64,000 nt of DNA from Erodium maritimum (GCA_963921825.1 OY997591.1:16363515-16427514), one strand, 5' to 3'; shown: positions 46,151 to 58,819, counted from the stretch's first letter. A program made the numbers and translations. Notes: generated from the letters alone by a model not told the origin.

Positions 46151-49100
46151 TGTAAAACTCCACTTATTACTCAAGGGTATTATTTTGCAATTCAAAACAA
46201 TGGGGTAAGAAATTGCAACTAATGTTGGTTAGAAAAAAAAAAAACAGGTCTGGACCAGGCTCAGCGCGCAGGCCAAGCCCGACCCAGCCTGTCCTTGGGC
46301 CGCGAAGCCTGTTTGCCAATCTGAGGCCCAAACACGAGTCAGGCCCGGGGTATAAATACCCGTTTTAGGGTTTGACACCTCACAAATCTGCTCCTCCTTC
46401 TTCACAAACGGCCGACACTCTCTTTCCCTATTCGACATTCCCCTCTCCCGAGCTCCTCTTCCCAGACCTCGACGCTGACGCCCTCTCTCCGCCCATCTCG
46501 CACCGCGCCGCCCCGTCCCTCTCCTTCCTCTCCCTCTTCATCTCCCGACCCTGTTCTTCTCCTTCATACCCGTGCACCGTCGGTGCCAGCCTCTCCAGCT
46601 CGCGCCGCCGACGTTTGCCGACCCTCTCGACCCTCACCTCCCTCGTTCAGACCAAACCACCACTGTCCCCGTCTCTCCGTTGCCGAGTCCTCTCTCTCTC
46701 AGATCTGTCTCACCGCCGGTCGTCGGAACCTCGCCCCCCTCGCTGAAACCGAGCCTGTGGCCGGTACCCCGTCGTTCCCTCGCTATCCGAGCTTCCCAAC
46801 TCGCCTCACGCCTCCGGATCTGAGACGGAACCATACCGTCAGATCTGAGGAGGAATCACCGCCTTGCTCGGCCGCCCGTCACCGCTATTCTTCCCTACGA
46901 TAAGCTACCACCGTGAGTCCTCGGTTCGCCGTTGGCCGGTCGGGTTTTTGACCGAAACTCCTCTATTTCCTTCTTTCCCTTTTTTTCTCCGAGCCTTTTT
47001 GTGGATCTGATCGCTCGTGTTTAATGAAACAAGAAAAATCATTGTCATATCTGATAAGAGTTAAAACAGGTTTCAATTTAACAAAATTGGGTTTTGTATG
47101 ATTTTGGGACTGGTTTTGAATCTGAGAGAGAAAGAGGAAAGGAAATGTGTTTTTAAATTAAAACGGGTTAAAGGCAAGTGTAAAACGAAAATTAGTTAAG
47201 TAAAAAGAATTGTAATTTTTGGGACTTAACCGGATCTGTTGAACGTGGAACGAATAAACAGACTGTTGAAACGGACTTAGGACGGGTTTAAAAGTGGAAC
47301 GGTGAATCGGGTGCCTCGGGGTTCGTGCCTCAAAACCCTTACCTCGAGAATCGTTCCGTGAAACCTGTACCTCGAAGCACGTGCCTCGGGATCCGTGCAT
47401 CGGGAACCGTGCCTCAGAAAACGTGCACCGGATTCTGCGCTCGGTGCTCAGGTGCTCGAGCCCGATTCGTCGGTTAATCCCGCTTTGACCCGTTCGAGTT
47501 TAAAGGGAAAACGTATTGAATTTACTTTGGACCGTACTTGACCTGATTGTAAGTTTATCTGTAAACCCAGACTCGGAGCTAGACTTCGCCCGAGAGCTTG
47601 GACTTTGCCCGAGAAGACGAAGACCACTCCGGAACCCGTGTGAAGAACGGAGGAGAGACTAATCGACTTTACAGCAGAGTGTTATTAGAGGAAGACCACA
47701 AGGTAGGGAAAGTCCTAACTACTCGAGTATTTCATTACTAGTATGCCTATTAGGTTAATAAAATCGGAAAGGTCCTAGAATTGCATATAGGATGCGAATA
47801 ACTAGAATAATCGTCTTTCAATTACTAATAACCGGACATGTCTAGTATGCATGCATAGGATGAGAATAACTAGTGTAACTCGCTTTCAATGCTTGAGAAT
47901 TGTTTTACTGGTAGAGAGGCCGTGATGAGCCCTCGGATTAGTTGTTGTGTTAGGTTCACATGCTTGCTTGCTTAGTTCAAGTTAATTTAAGAGTCTAATG
48001 AAACTAGTTAAATCGTATGCTTGAATGATCGATTGAATATTTAAATGATTGGTTGATTGATTGGATGTTTGAACGGATGATCGAGTATGACTGATTGTGC
48101 CAAACGGTACGATCAGGTGATCGATGGATGGATCGTGATTGGTAAGTATAACGGTAAGTGTAAAGGGCTAAATGGATGTCTTTGGTGTGTTGTGGTGAAA
48201 GTGTGATTCGATAAGCGTTGGTTGGCTGATGTGTTATGGTGTGATTCTCTTATTCTTGTTCTTAAGATGTTTGGTTGTTCGGTATGGTACTTACACCGGG
48301 GGGGGGGGGGGGGGTAATCCGGTGGTGTTATAGTCGTTGGTGTGTGGCAGATCCTGCGGGATAATAATTGGTATTGGACCCTGCGGGGCATCGGTTATTG
48401 GAGCCTGCGGGCATTGGTATTGGACCCTGCGGGGCATCGGTTATTGGAGCCTGCGGGCATTGGTATTGGACCCTGCGGGGCATTGGTTATTGGAGCCTGC
48501 GGGGCATCGATTATTGGACCCTGCCGGGCATCGACTACTGGACCCTGCGGGGCGATCGGTTGGTTTACCCTGCGGGGATGGTTATTGGTTGATTCACCCA
48601 AGTGTATGCGTCCTGCGGGAGCAATACTTTGGTTCCCCATGACATATGGTCCTTTGGAGACGTTTTCGAGAGTCCCGATGATATGTGTCCTCCTAGGGAC
48701 GTTTCTGGCATTCTCGACGTTATACGTCTCTGCGACGTTATGCGTCTCCTCTGGATCGAGGGAAAATCCGACATGATACAACGAGTATTATGGATCGGAG
48801 GGTGGCAACATCATGTCCCACGGCATTAACTGAGCACCTTATCCTTTATTGATTATTTAAGAAACGCATTGATTCCCGTATTTTCCTATGATTAATGTTG
48901 ACTCTTTGAAAGTGTTAAACACTCGGTTGCCTTTGTATTTCATCATCTGTTTGGTCCCTCGCCTTATTAAGATTTGAATAAACTTGTGAAATCCTAATTG
49001 TTAAACTAAAAGGATGCCCTAGTTATGCATTTTCCCTACTGAGCGCAAGCTCACCCCTATTTGTTTATGATTGTTTTACAGGGTTGCGTGATGACTAGTG

Positions 49101-49319
49101 GACTCGAGGCTAGGGAGCTTCTAGGGTCCGGGTGCTTATCTCCTAGAGACGTTTGGTCAGATTTTTGTCGGTCATGAACCTTTTTGTAAAAGAATTTACT
49201 ATGAATTTTATGAACCGTTTGTTAGAGGATTTATTGATTTTATGACATTTTATTATTACAATTTTTTCTCCCTTAAGTCACGTCTCGAGTCCGGTCAAAA
49301 CCGGATTTGGGGTTTGACA
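46151..49319 (+). repeat. 3' LTR (3169 bp)
   Basis: Starts TGTAAAACTCC, ends GGGGTTTGACA, followed by the TSD CCTTA. TATA box at 46351-46358, AGGTAGGGAAA motif at 47701-47711, run of 17 G at 48298-48314, minisatellite 48366-48565, palindrome tgagcgcaagctca (49040-49053) and acceptor-like ttttacag (49074-49081). Confidence 0.93.
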
Positions 49320-50303
49320 CCTTATCTCAATCAGGATATCGGAGATAAAAGGATAATGACAAGGACGACGAAAAGGTTAGAATCGACAGGGTCGATTTGT
49401 TATGCAGTGTCAGACAATACTAAAGTCTCGTTAGTTGCCACTTAAATAGGATCAAGTAAAATGAGTTTTTTCGTTGATCTATTGACATGCATAAACCTAA
49501 GGGTCACACCAGAGGGTGAAACTCATTGACACATTTATGGAGAATGGCCAAAAGGGAGTTGTCTCGGGACATGACCAAAACTGGGTTTTTGGTCATGTGC
49601 ACGTATGTGAATAGGACTTTACGGATCAAGACAAGGCTTGGAGTCTTGGGATTGATCGCGTCGGATAATGTTGGACATTTCCGGTATGGAAAGCTTGGAG
49701 GCGATAAGCGAATCACGGGACCTCGTTGGAAATGACCATGGACCATGTTCCAAGAGGCCCATGAAAGGCCCATGGAACTAATTAATCAAGTCTTGATTAA
49801 TTAGTACTAAGTAAGCAAGACAAGGATTAAGGTGTTGGTGATTCACCACCTAACCCAATCTTGTCTTGCCATACTTTGTCCTATTTACACCTTACTTGTC
49901 ACCATGTTTGTCCCATGCCTTTAGTTGGACAAGTATGAGGTTTGTTATGTTTAAGTCATCTTTTTTCAACATAACAAACACAAGACAAGAATAGGAAACA
50001 CAACTTCTCCCTCCTCTCCATGGCAATTTCGGGTTTGGCTAGTTCCCACCTCCATTTTGTGTTCTTGAGTCCTCAAAGATAAGAACTATGTGGCTTTGAT
50101 TCTCATGTGGATACGTAGGCGTCTTGGAGACTCAATCCAATCATTCGTTAATCGGTGTTCTTGTTTTGGTAAGAAATAGTGCTGAATTTTTCTCTTGTGA
50201 ATCCATTCTTTGTTAGTTGTTTCATGGTTTTAATCGTCTCTTGGTTTTCATTAATTTTCCGCTGCGAGTTGGTTCATCTTCAACCCTACCTCGAGAATCA
50301 AAA

Positions 50304-52060
50304 GGGGTAGGTTCTTGCGTGCGGCTGGTTTAGGTGGATTGATGAGGCTTCAATTGCCCTTGGGAACCTGCAACAATGGGAGAGATTTTTGGATCCGCAA
50401 GGTACAATTTTAAGTCATCCTGCACTTTACACCTCCAAAAACAATTACAGTTCCTCTGCCGTCTCTTGCTCCGCCGTCCTTTATTTCCAAAGGTTGATCG
50501 TCTTGTATTGTGCGATGACGACCTTCGGCTATTGCCTAGGATGGCTATTGTTTCCACAACTCCAACCATAATTTCAACTCATCCGCCATCCCCGGGTTCA
50601 CGATCCTGTATTCCCAAAGGTTGACCGTCTTGTATCGTGCGATGGCGACCTTATTCTTTCCAACTCTTTGGCGGCTCACTTGCTATCTTTGATTACGGTT
50701 GTGTCTAATGATAGTTGTAGTTCTCGGCGGACTGCTCCATCGTGAGGGATTGACAGGTCACGTGGGCGAGCTCCCCCCGTATGGCATCCAAAACGCATCG
50801 TCAGATTGGTCACCACCTTGCTCCTCTTGTCCGAGCCACGCACACACCAATGCGGGCTCCTCGAGCCGACTCCATTTTCGGTACAAGTGTAGCATTCTCG
50901 ACGGATTGACGTTCATCTGTGCGTACAAGACCATTGATAGGATTTGAGTTCTTGGTTCCGACTGGTCGTCGTATGGGGGGGTCGAGCTCGACCCCGACAT
51001 CGTGGAAGAGCCTTAAAGAGGATTGTTGTCAGCCATTGGAGGAGATTCAGACGACATATACACGAGAAATGGTCAAGAGGCAGTGACGAGGTAAGGACGG
51101 TGGGGAAACGATGGTGGCGCAACTTTGGTGGAGATACGGTGTCGACGTTCCGGGAGAAAATATGGTGGCAGAAACGCCGGAGGCTTGGAAACGTAAGGTA
51201 GAGAAGGTCTGAGGTAGAAAAGGTTTGTGATGGTACTCGGAAGTCGAAGAAACGAGTACAGAAGAAGTAGTGAGGAAGACGAAGCGTTGTGTCCATTTAA
51301 GCCCGAATCGTGCCACGCGACACATTCTAGTTCGTTGGTTATGACACGCCTGGGCCCCGAATCCGTCGATTCGACGGGTCCCTGTGTCTACAAGACCCTC
51401 AACGTCGAATCTGTGTTTCGCAGATTTGACGCAAACCCGACTCAGATTCTCATATCCAACGCAGATTTTCAACGCCACGTCGGAATCGACGACCAAACTA
51501 CTCGCCGTTTCGACGTCAATGTAGATAACCTTATTAGCTAGTACAATTTTTTTAATCTATTTTTAGTCTTACTTATTCGAACTTTTTATCAATTTTATTT
51601 TTTATTTTGTTATAGCTTGTGGATTATGTTCGGTGACTGTCACTCGACCAGTGCCTTCAGACTATTATCTATAGTATATCTTTGGTTGACGTTCAAAAAG
51701 TATTTTAGTTTGGTTTTGCAAAAAATGAAGAAGAAAAAAGAGTAAATAAAATATGGGGTGTGGATTGGACGGTGAAAAAGTGCCCAAATTATAACAACTT
51801 AATGAAAATCATTTAAGTCATAATAATCACTCCAAAGCTGGTCAGTTGTACTTACCGAGGTTGATATCGTCTTTTCGCTACAGAAGCTTGTATTATTTAT
51901 TTATTGCTATTTGTACACGAGCCATACAAGCTTGATTTTCTTACATTTTCATTCTGAGTTTCATATATTAAATAGATCCGAAATTTCCCGGTTGCATTCT
52001 CAGAATCCAAACAGTATTCAGCAAGAAAAAAAAAAGAAAGGCAACTCATAAAAAAACAGA
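50304..52060. other. Decayed sequence, then promoter side of the CCCH gene
   Basis: 50304-51540 has mixed composition and short frames on both strands (51047-51496 minus, 51227-51541 plus) with no domain I recognise; it is probably old mobile-element sequence. 51550-52060 is AT-rich and leads into the 5' leader of the gene starting at 52254. Confidence 0.4.
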
Positions 52061-52253
52061 AGAAAGAGACCGGAAAAAAATTGGAATTCATCGAAGCCTT
52101 CCACGCCCTTTTCTCTCGTGCTCTTCATGCCCAAAATTTCAGTTTTTTTGGGTGTGATTTTTCCGAAAATTTGTGCTCTGATTTGTTCTTCGTCGAATCA
52201 TTCCCGCTGATCGAAAGCAGCGGCAAGGGCTTGACGTGATTTTGGTGCTACCG

Positions 52254-55200
52254 ATGGCTGACAATCGGCAGGCTCAGAACAATGCTGCCTCTCATCAATC
52301 CACTGATACCAACATTGAAGGTACAATTAATGGTTGTTTTGTTGAGATCTGATCATGGAATTTGCGATTCTGATCCATTTCTGGTGTTGGGTCGGTTTTG
52401 CTTCTTCGCGTCATGATGGTTTTTTGGCTAGTTTTCTTTTTTGGGAGGGTTTTATGCCATTTTCTGGTGTTTTGGTGTCACGTTTTGTTTCTGTTTCTAA
52501 TCATTTTTGCTTGAAGATGCAATGCATATTCAGAGGGTCTGGCAGTTTAATTTGTGTGCTTTTAGTGTGAATTTATTGTTTTTTTGCCCTCGTTTTTGTT
52601 AGTGGGTGATTTCTTTTGATGTGTGATTGTGGATGCAATGCTTGTTTTGGACTCTGAAAGGTTTTGTTTCTACTGATTTGTATGGTCTGGTTTATGCTGT
52701 AGAAGCTATAAGGCGGTTGAAAATTCACGATAACCAGGGTGGAGGTGCTGAGCCTCAATCAGCACCATATCCAGACCGTCCTGGCGAACCTGATTGCATA
52801 TATTATCTGAGAACAGGATTGTGTGGCTACGGAAACAATTGTCGGTTCAATCATCCAGCACATGTTATGCAAGTAATTTTCTGGTTCTCTTATGACAGGA
52901 ATTTATTTTTTATGTAACATTATTGGATATGTTTTTGCTGATCTTTACCTTATTAAAATTGCTAGTGTAGCAACACCATAGTGATAAAAAAAAAACTGAT
53001 TGTGCATTGCTGCCTGTACAGGGTGCTCAGTATGGTGGAGAACTGCCAGAAAGGGCTGGTCAACCGGACTGTGAGGTACTTTCTTCCTGCATCTTTGAGC
53101 TGTTTTTGCATTTGGATTGTTCAAATGTCACAGTGGTTGGGCATTTTAGACTGCTGTTTGTCTTACGTAGTTACACCTGGTTTGTTTCAATGTAAAAGTG
53201 GTTGGTTAGGTTTAGTTGATGAAGAAGAACTGTCACTCTTGAGAATCACAAAACAAGTCGATTCTTATAACCAACTGTGTTTGATTTAAAGGCTCTCCTT
53301 TTAGTTTTGACAAAACAATAAAAACATCATTGTTTACATTATTATGCTTAGAGGTGATATGAATGGTAGGCTTGTATCAGTCATACATCAGGTAGTAGTA
53401 TTGCAGGTAGGACCTCAGTTTATCTTTATTGTAAGGCTAACCAAATTCAAATAACTGTACCCACTGCATTTTGAATTTTAGTCTCCTCTTTGTTTATGCG
53501 TTCCTGACGTTCCGTATGCACTGTACATGAAAGAAACTGACCATCTTAAAATGGTAATGTATAGTCTGTATTTCTATTCTTGCAATTTGTGTCACATTGT
53601 ATTGTCTCTTATATGGGATGGGCTATATCATCTGGAATTGGCTCATGTGTAGTTGAGTATCTAAGGACCATTCTTCTTTTTATTTTTTTATGCTTACAAC
53701 ATATGAATGATGAAAATATTTATACTTTGCTTAGTCAGTTCTAGTTGAACTTGTATTTCCTGTTAGCTTTCCTCTCTTTGCTTGCTATTAGTTGTTGGAT
53801 CTACTATTGTTTTGACATTTTGATTGACAAGTCTGCGATGTGTGCACACATATTTCTTATTTGTAACAAATGAGACTGTTCAATGCAAACTCTCTGGCAT
53901 CTTTGCATTATAAGTAGTCATTAATCTGGTATTGTGAGAGACTAGTAGTTAGTAATATGACTGATGTTGGGATTATTCATAATGAAAAGCTTCCGCTTCA
54001 AAATATATTTTGCAGTTTTTCTTAAAGACAGGTACATGCAAATATGGATCTACATGTAAATATCATCACCCAAAGGATAGGCATGGTGCTGGACCAATTT
54101 CCTTCAATCTCTTAGGTTTACCTATGCGTCAGGTGTTCAGCTAACTCTTACATTTGCATTTATATATTGAGTTATTAACAATCTTGTAATTACATTACTA
54201 GGATGAAAAGCCGTGTCCATATTACATGCAAATGGGGTTGTGTAAGTTTGGTGTTGCATGCAAGTTTCACCATCCTCAGCCAGCACCAATTGGAAGCTCC
54301 TCTGCTGCTTATGGATCCGGTTCATCAACTGCTCCTTCATCAGGTTTACCTTATGTGGGTGGAATTCCAACGTGGTCAGGTCCAAGAGCTCCATATGTTC
54401 CTAGCCCACGTGTACCTTTCCCACCGAGTTATATGCCAGTTGTTTTGTCACCCACTCCCACCCAAGGCTTCATGCCTGCACAGGGATGGAACACTTATGT
54501 GGTGAGTAAATGAGTTACTAAAGCTAAAGAAAATGAATATTAATGTGGTGAATAAAATCTAAATGTGAGTTTTTGGTAAGTTTATGGTCGGCATCAGGTC
54601 TTATTTGGTATAACTTGCTTTATGTTTACCTTTTTCGAGTGGATTCTCTTTTTATTTCGCAAGATTGCTCATTTGTGATATTCTGCATTGAAACTTATTT
54701 CTCACCTAGTTGCTGAATGGCATTGCATTTAGTTCAAAATTCACGCTCTTTGTTGTATTGTTTCGGCCAAAGTTGTCCCATTTGCATTATTTTCTCATTA
54801 TTTCTACATCTGACCCCCACTTTACCTTTCATAGTTCTTGGATCATATATTGTTCGTTGTAAGTATATTGGGACATCAGAAAACAAAAATGCTGAATAAC
54901 GAATTGGAGGGAGATACTTATGATTGAATTATTGTGGTTGCTTTGTGCATTGACGTCTGTCTGAGAAGCAAGAATGTCTATCATTACAGGATGGATGCTC
55001 TAAGCATGAATTTGTTAGGGTAAGCTACAAATACCTACCCCAAACTTGTAGCGTTTAACTGATATCTACCCTAAAGTTTTTTTAACTGATACCTACTCAG
55101 ATGTTTAGTTATTTAACTGATACCTACCATAAAGTTTTTTTTAACCGATACCTACTCAGATGTTTAGCTAAAATGACGAAAATACCCTCAACTACATTTC

Positions 55201-56557
55201 GGTAATTATTTAAAAAAAAATATTTTAAAAATCACTTTTGTTAGGTATATATATGTACTTATTAAATCACTTCAGTTTTATTTAAAAAATCACTTCAGTT
55301 TTATTTTAAAAAAATTATTTAAAAAGTCATTGAGGGCATTTTCGTCATTTTAGCTGTCTGCTTGGGCTATCAGTAAATAACTAAACATCTGAGTAGGTAT
55401 CAGTTACAAAAAAAACTTTAGAGTAGGTATCAGTTAAACGCTACAAGTTTGGGGTAGGTATTTGTAGTTTACCCAATTTGTTAATCTGAAATACTCGATC
55501 TACATGTTCAGTATATAGCTAAATATGGTAATAGTGCATCTTACTCTTAATTGTGACATTATGCTTTTGGAATCCTAGCGGTCTAGCAGCATGGTCAATC
55601 TGACTTGCCATCTTGATGTCTCTTATGTGTGTCACATGGAACAGTTAATTACACTAATAATCTCTTTTAGGAACTATCTGTTTTGTATGTAAATACATAC
55701 ACCAATGATTTTGCCTTCTTCAAATATCTTTTAGATCCAATGATCTGTGGAAATAGTGGGAAATGGTGCTTTTAAAACATCAAGCTTATTGTTCCCTTTT
55801 ATTTTTCCGGATTTGTATTTGTGAACCGGGAGGATCTTATACTTATTGTGATACCTTCACCATTTTATATATGAGTGCAGATCCTGTTTGCCTATTTGTT
55901 ACCCTCACCATATTCTATGCAATTGTTCGATTTAGTTTTGGATACCGATATGGTTATTTTGAAATAAACTATTTTCATGCTTCTTGTAATCAGGGAAATA
56001 TGAGTCCACTTTCTCCTAGCGGAATTCTTGGATCAAATGCTGTTTACAACTCTAGAAAGCAAGGTGATTTATACAGTGGTGGGCAAATGCACGTGATAGT
56101 AGCATCTGGTTCAAGTCTCCCTGAAAGACCAGATGAACCAGAATGTCGTTATTTCATGAACAACGGGACCTGCAAATATGGATCTGATTGCAAATACAAT
56201 CATCCAAAGGAAAGGTTTGCGACAAATAGTGTAGGTCCATTGGGACTTCCGCTGAGACCTGTAAGTAAGCTCATTATCATTCATTTAGTAGTAGTATTTG
56301 TGATACCTTTCTCTAAATATAGGTTTGTGTGTATGCAGGGGCAAGCTGTATGTTCCAACTATAGTATGTATGGAGTTTGCAAGTATGGTCCGACATGCAA
56401 ATTTGATCATCCTTATACGGGATATCCATATAACTACGGTTTGGGTGTATCCATGATAATGAAAAATTCCTCATTTTCAGAAACTAAATCGACAAAAGCT
56501 TCTGATTGGATGCATAAAAAGGATCCACCTGAGGAAACTTCAGACCCTCCTCCTTGA
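52254..56557 (+). CDS. CCCH zinc-finger protein with five fingers (7 coding exons, 397 aa)
   Basis: Exons 52254-52320, 52703-52872, 53022-53075, 54016-54132, 54202-54501, 55994-56260 and 56339-56557 join in frame to 1194 nt, all with GT-AG introns. Five fingers fit C-x8-C-x5-C-x3-H: C54-H73, C96-H115, C141-H160, C287-H306 and C330-H349, in a 3 + 2 arrangement separated by a Pro/Ser/Gly-rich linker. Length (about 400) and layout match the plant ZFN/AtC3H3-like subfamily, whose members bind RNA or DNA. Finger 2 is split by intron 3 between its first two cysteines, directly after codon 97. The protein ends with a short acidic/proline tail (SDPPP). AATAAA lies at 56614-56619. No defect is seen. 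The exact Arabidopsis counterpart is not certain, so no symbol is given. Confidence 0.93.
55018..55474. mobile_element. Mutator-like MITE in intron 5 of the CCCH gene
   Basis: 457 bp with terminal inverted repeats beginning GGGTAA(G/A)CTACAAATACC, extending about 150 bp with internal repeats of ctgatacctac. Perfect 9-bp TSD AATTTGTTA at 55009-55017 and 55475-55483. No gene inside. Confidence 0.95.
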
Positions 56558-56613
56558 GAGCTATCTTCATTTTCACTTCCCACCTGTGATCTGATAAGAA
56601 TTTTTTTGTGGTG

Positions 56614-56619
56614 AATAAA
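56614..56619 (+). terminator. Poly(A) signal AATAAA of the CCCH gene
   Basis: AATAAA 57 bases after the stop codon at 56555-56557. Confidence 0.55.
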
Positions 56620-56699
56620 ATGGTGCATGGTAAAAGCTTTTTCTTTCTTTCTTGGACGGTGCATTACAGTTGTTCATATGTATTTGTCAGAATGTTATA

Positions 56700-57641
56700 T
56701 TTGGTGGATACTTTCAGTAGAAGAAAAATACACGACTCTGATTACATTGAACTTAGAAACTGTATTTTTAAATGGAACTAAATTATTTTAATTTTAAATC
56801 AGATTAGGTTTCCTTTGAAATAGACTTGTAATTTTAGTCTTGTGAACTTTTACTGCATTTTAAGAATGCATACGGGCTTGTTCTATGTTCTATGGCTGTC
56901 AAATTGAAGTTATGAGCGCATCTTTACGCTTTATCATTGAATGGCACTAAAGAGGGCCGGTCGCGTACAATACCGTCCAGAATGCTGTTCGGCCTTTTTC
57001 AATTATAATAACAGTAACCCAAGCAAAGAGAGAGAGAGAGAGAAACAAGTAAAAAGGTTGCATTGGGTTGTGTTGTGTTGGGTTGACCCAGCAGCGCTAA
57101 CGTGCGCAATATGTGAAGCAAGTGCCGACTCAGTGGTCTGTTTCAGTGTTTGCGTCCTGCCTTGTCTCTCTCCAGCATTGCTTTCTAGCCTCTACCTACG
57201 CCATGTCATTGGACTCATCTCCACATAAACTCCTTGACACTTTTACCCCTCTTTCACCTTCACTTCACATGCCCCCCTCTGTCTCGTTACGCGTTGGCTT
57301 GTGGGTCCTTGTTGATTTCTAGCCGTTGGATGGTTTTGACCGGCTTTTTTGTGTGAAAATATATTATAAAACAGTCTCTCTGTTCATTTTCGAGGTTTGT
57401 TGTTTGTTGGCCATGGCATGCGTTGCACAAGTCTCACCAACAACAACAATAAAAGAAAAAGTGGTCTTCTTTGTTTTGTGTCGATTCTACTTCTACCAAT
57501 GTGCCACAACAAAGAAGATTGACCAATTTGTTGGCTCCAAAAGGACCCACCTAATGTTTTGAATTCAACCTCCATTCATTTTTTTTAATCTTTTCTTGTC
57601 AAATTTAACTTCTTTTTTTAGGGGTAGATTTTATTAAATAA
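56700..57641. other. Intergenic, no gene seen
   Basis: Contains a short (ga)n run near 57028-57042. Several short frames occur on the plus strand (56941-57228, 57326-57562) with no domain and no splice context. It may hold a promoter or an untranslated leader, but nothing confirms this. Confidence 0.4.
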
Positions 57642-57650
57642 AAAATAAAA

Positions 57651-58034
57651 GGGATAATTCCATTTTAGTACCCTAAAACTTTCGGATTTCGTTTTTTAGT
57701 ACCCTAAATGTTTTTTGTGTCACTTCAGTACCCTAAATCTTTGTTTATTCCAGTTTAGTACCCAATGTCTGATTTTCCATCCATTTTTGGATGGAAAAAC
57801 GTCATGTGCCTTGCACATGACCCTATCTTTTATAATAATACCAAAACTACCCTTCGGTAGTTTAAACAAATTGAATTTTTGAAAAATAAAAATGATTTTT
57901 TATAGATAAAAAATCAGATGTTGGGTACTAAACTGGAATAAACGAAGATTTAGGGTACTGAAGTGACACAAAAAACATTTAGGGTACTAAAAACGAAATC
58001 CGAAAGTTTTAGGGTACTAAAATGGAATTATCCC
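57651..58034. mobile_element. Mutator-like MITE with ends like the 18.7-30.3 kb MULE
   Basis: 384 bp with TIRs beginning GGGATAATTCCATTTTAG, each about 150 bp with repeated agtaccctaaa. Perfect 9-bp TSD AAAATAAAA at 57642-57650 and 58035-58043. Its terminal wording (attttagtaccctaaaact, then ttagtaccc, then gtcatgtgcc) follows the MULE TIR in the same order. Confidence 0.93.
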
Positions 58035-58149
58035 AAAATAAAATCATTACTGTGTTTGTAACTTTTGAAGGGTAGTAATTCAATAACCATCTGAGACGAG
58101 CCGTTTCAATAGAAAGTGGTTATAGCAAGCATAATTAAGACATGAATTG

Positions 58150-58800
58150 TAACTAAAACAGGAATTGAAATCAAAGTTAGAACAGAAAATAAAATCAAAA
58201 GGTGTCAACTGCCAAGATCCGCTCAAAGTAGGGCCTAAACGCTGCTTGGTCCCTACTTTCCAAGGACTCGTTTTGTCAAATAAACTACCGAACTTGAACC
58301 TGCCAGTGTGGCTGGGAGTACCGGCTCGTCTCAGGGACTCCTCTCGGGACTCCTCATAGTAGGGTTGCTTCCCCGCCCTCGCCTAATCTTCCTACGGCTC
58401 CCCCATTGTATCCCTCTTCTGGCCTATCGGGTCCTGCAGCTTCCCTAATAGAACAAACCCAAGGGGACCTATCTCTGAACACCCAGGGGGAATATCTTTG
58501 AAGTCTGGCCAAGATCTCGAGGGTAAGGCGACACCCCGAACTGACCCTGATACCCAAGGAATGGGTTAGGTACCGTGTTCGGGGTCACAAGGGGCTCCTT
58601 CCCTCGAGATGGCCCAGTCTTAGGTAGCGTGTTCGAGATCAATGGTGCAAATCCCGACGGTGGTGGAGGTGCTTCTATTCCCCAATCCATGGCATACGGG
58701 CTGTCCACCTTGGTAGTCTTGAATTCCAGGATCGAGTCATCAAAGCGGGGAACCCCTGACACCTCTCAATCACAGTCTCAGACCATGTGACCAATCCCCC
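58150..58800 (-). pseudogene. Retroelement ORF fragment, proline-rich tail
   Basis: A minus-strand frame (58762-58469) encodes a Pro/Gly/Ser-rich segment (APPPPSGFAPLISN). It follows, across the LTR at 58820-60556, the DUF4283-like fragment at 60600-61085 on the same strand. It is best read as the low-complexity tail of the same broken ORF. A run of C at 58797-58813 separates it from the LTR. Confidence 0.4.
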
Positions 58801-58819
58801 CTCCCCCCCCCCCTCCAAT

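Larger units (their letters stand above)
34840..49319 (+). mobile_element. Tekay/Del-like Ty3/gypsy LTR retrotransposon without pol
   Basis: LTRs 34840-41202 and 46151-49319 bound a 4.95-kb internal region. The 5-bp TSD is perfect: CCTTA at 34835-34839 and 49320-49324. A PBS for tRNA-iMet follows the 5' LTR, and a polypurine tract precedes the 3' LTR within text (ggactaaattcttttaagg) typical of Tekay/Del chromoviruses. The only coding trace is a broken gag with four zinc knuckles. No protease, reverse transcriptase, RNase H or integrase was found, so the element looks like a non-autonomous gag-only type. LTRs are near-identical over more than 1 kb (38446-39600 versus 46880-48040), which points to a recent insertion. 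Confidence 0.88.
34147..50300 (+). mobile_element. TGTTAG-type LTR (about 1.67 kb), interrupted by a 14.5-kb retrotransposon
   Basis: The two parts, 34147-34839 and 49325-50300, join through the CCTTA target site. They match the reverse complement of 58820-60556 over their whole length (for example gccttaatgcccgtagt, catgtgggacatgatattgg, ggatatcggagataaaagga). Start TGTTAG and end near GAGAATCA suggest a solo LTR of a copia-like family. The TSD is unclear: AGGGGT occurs at 34141-34146 and 50303-50308, but the second copy is offset by two bases from the CA end. No polymerase is seen. Confidence 0.6.

Noticed and set aside
46372-46903. Ser/Pro-rich ORF with a possible mRNA leader
   Set aside because: It is LTR sequence just downstream of the LTR TATA box, repeated in the 5' LTR. 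Frames there are shifted relative to each other and have no domain.
56941-57562. Two short plus-strand genes downstream of the CCCH gene
   Set aside because: The frames have no domain, no splice context, and overlap a (ga)n run; support is too weak.
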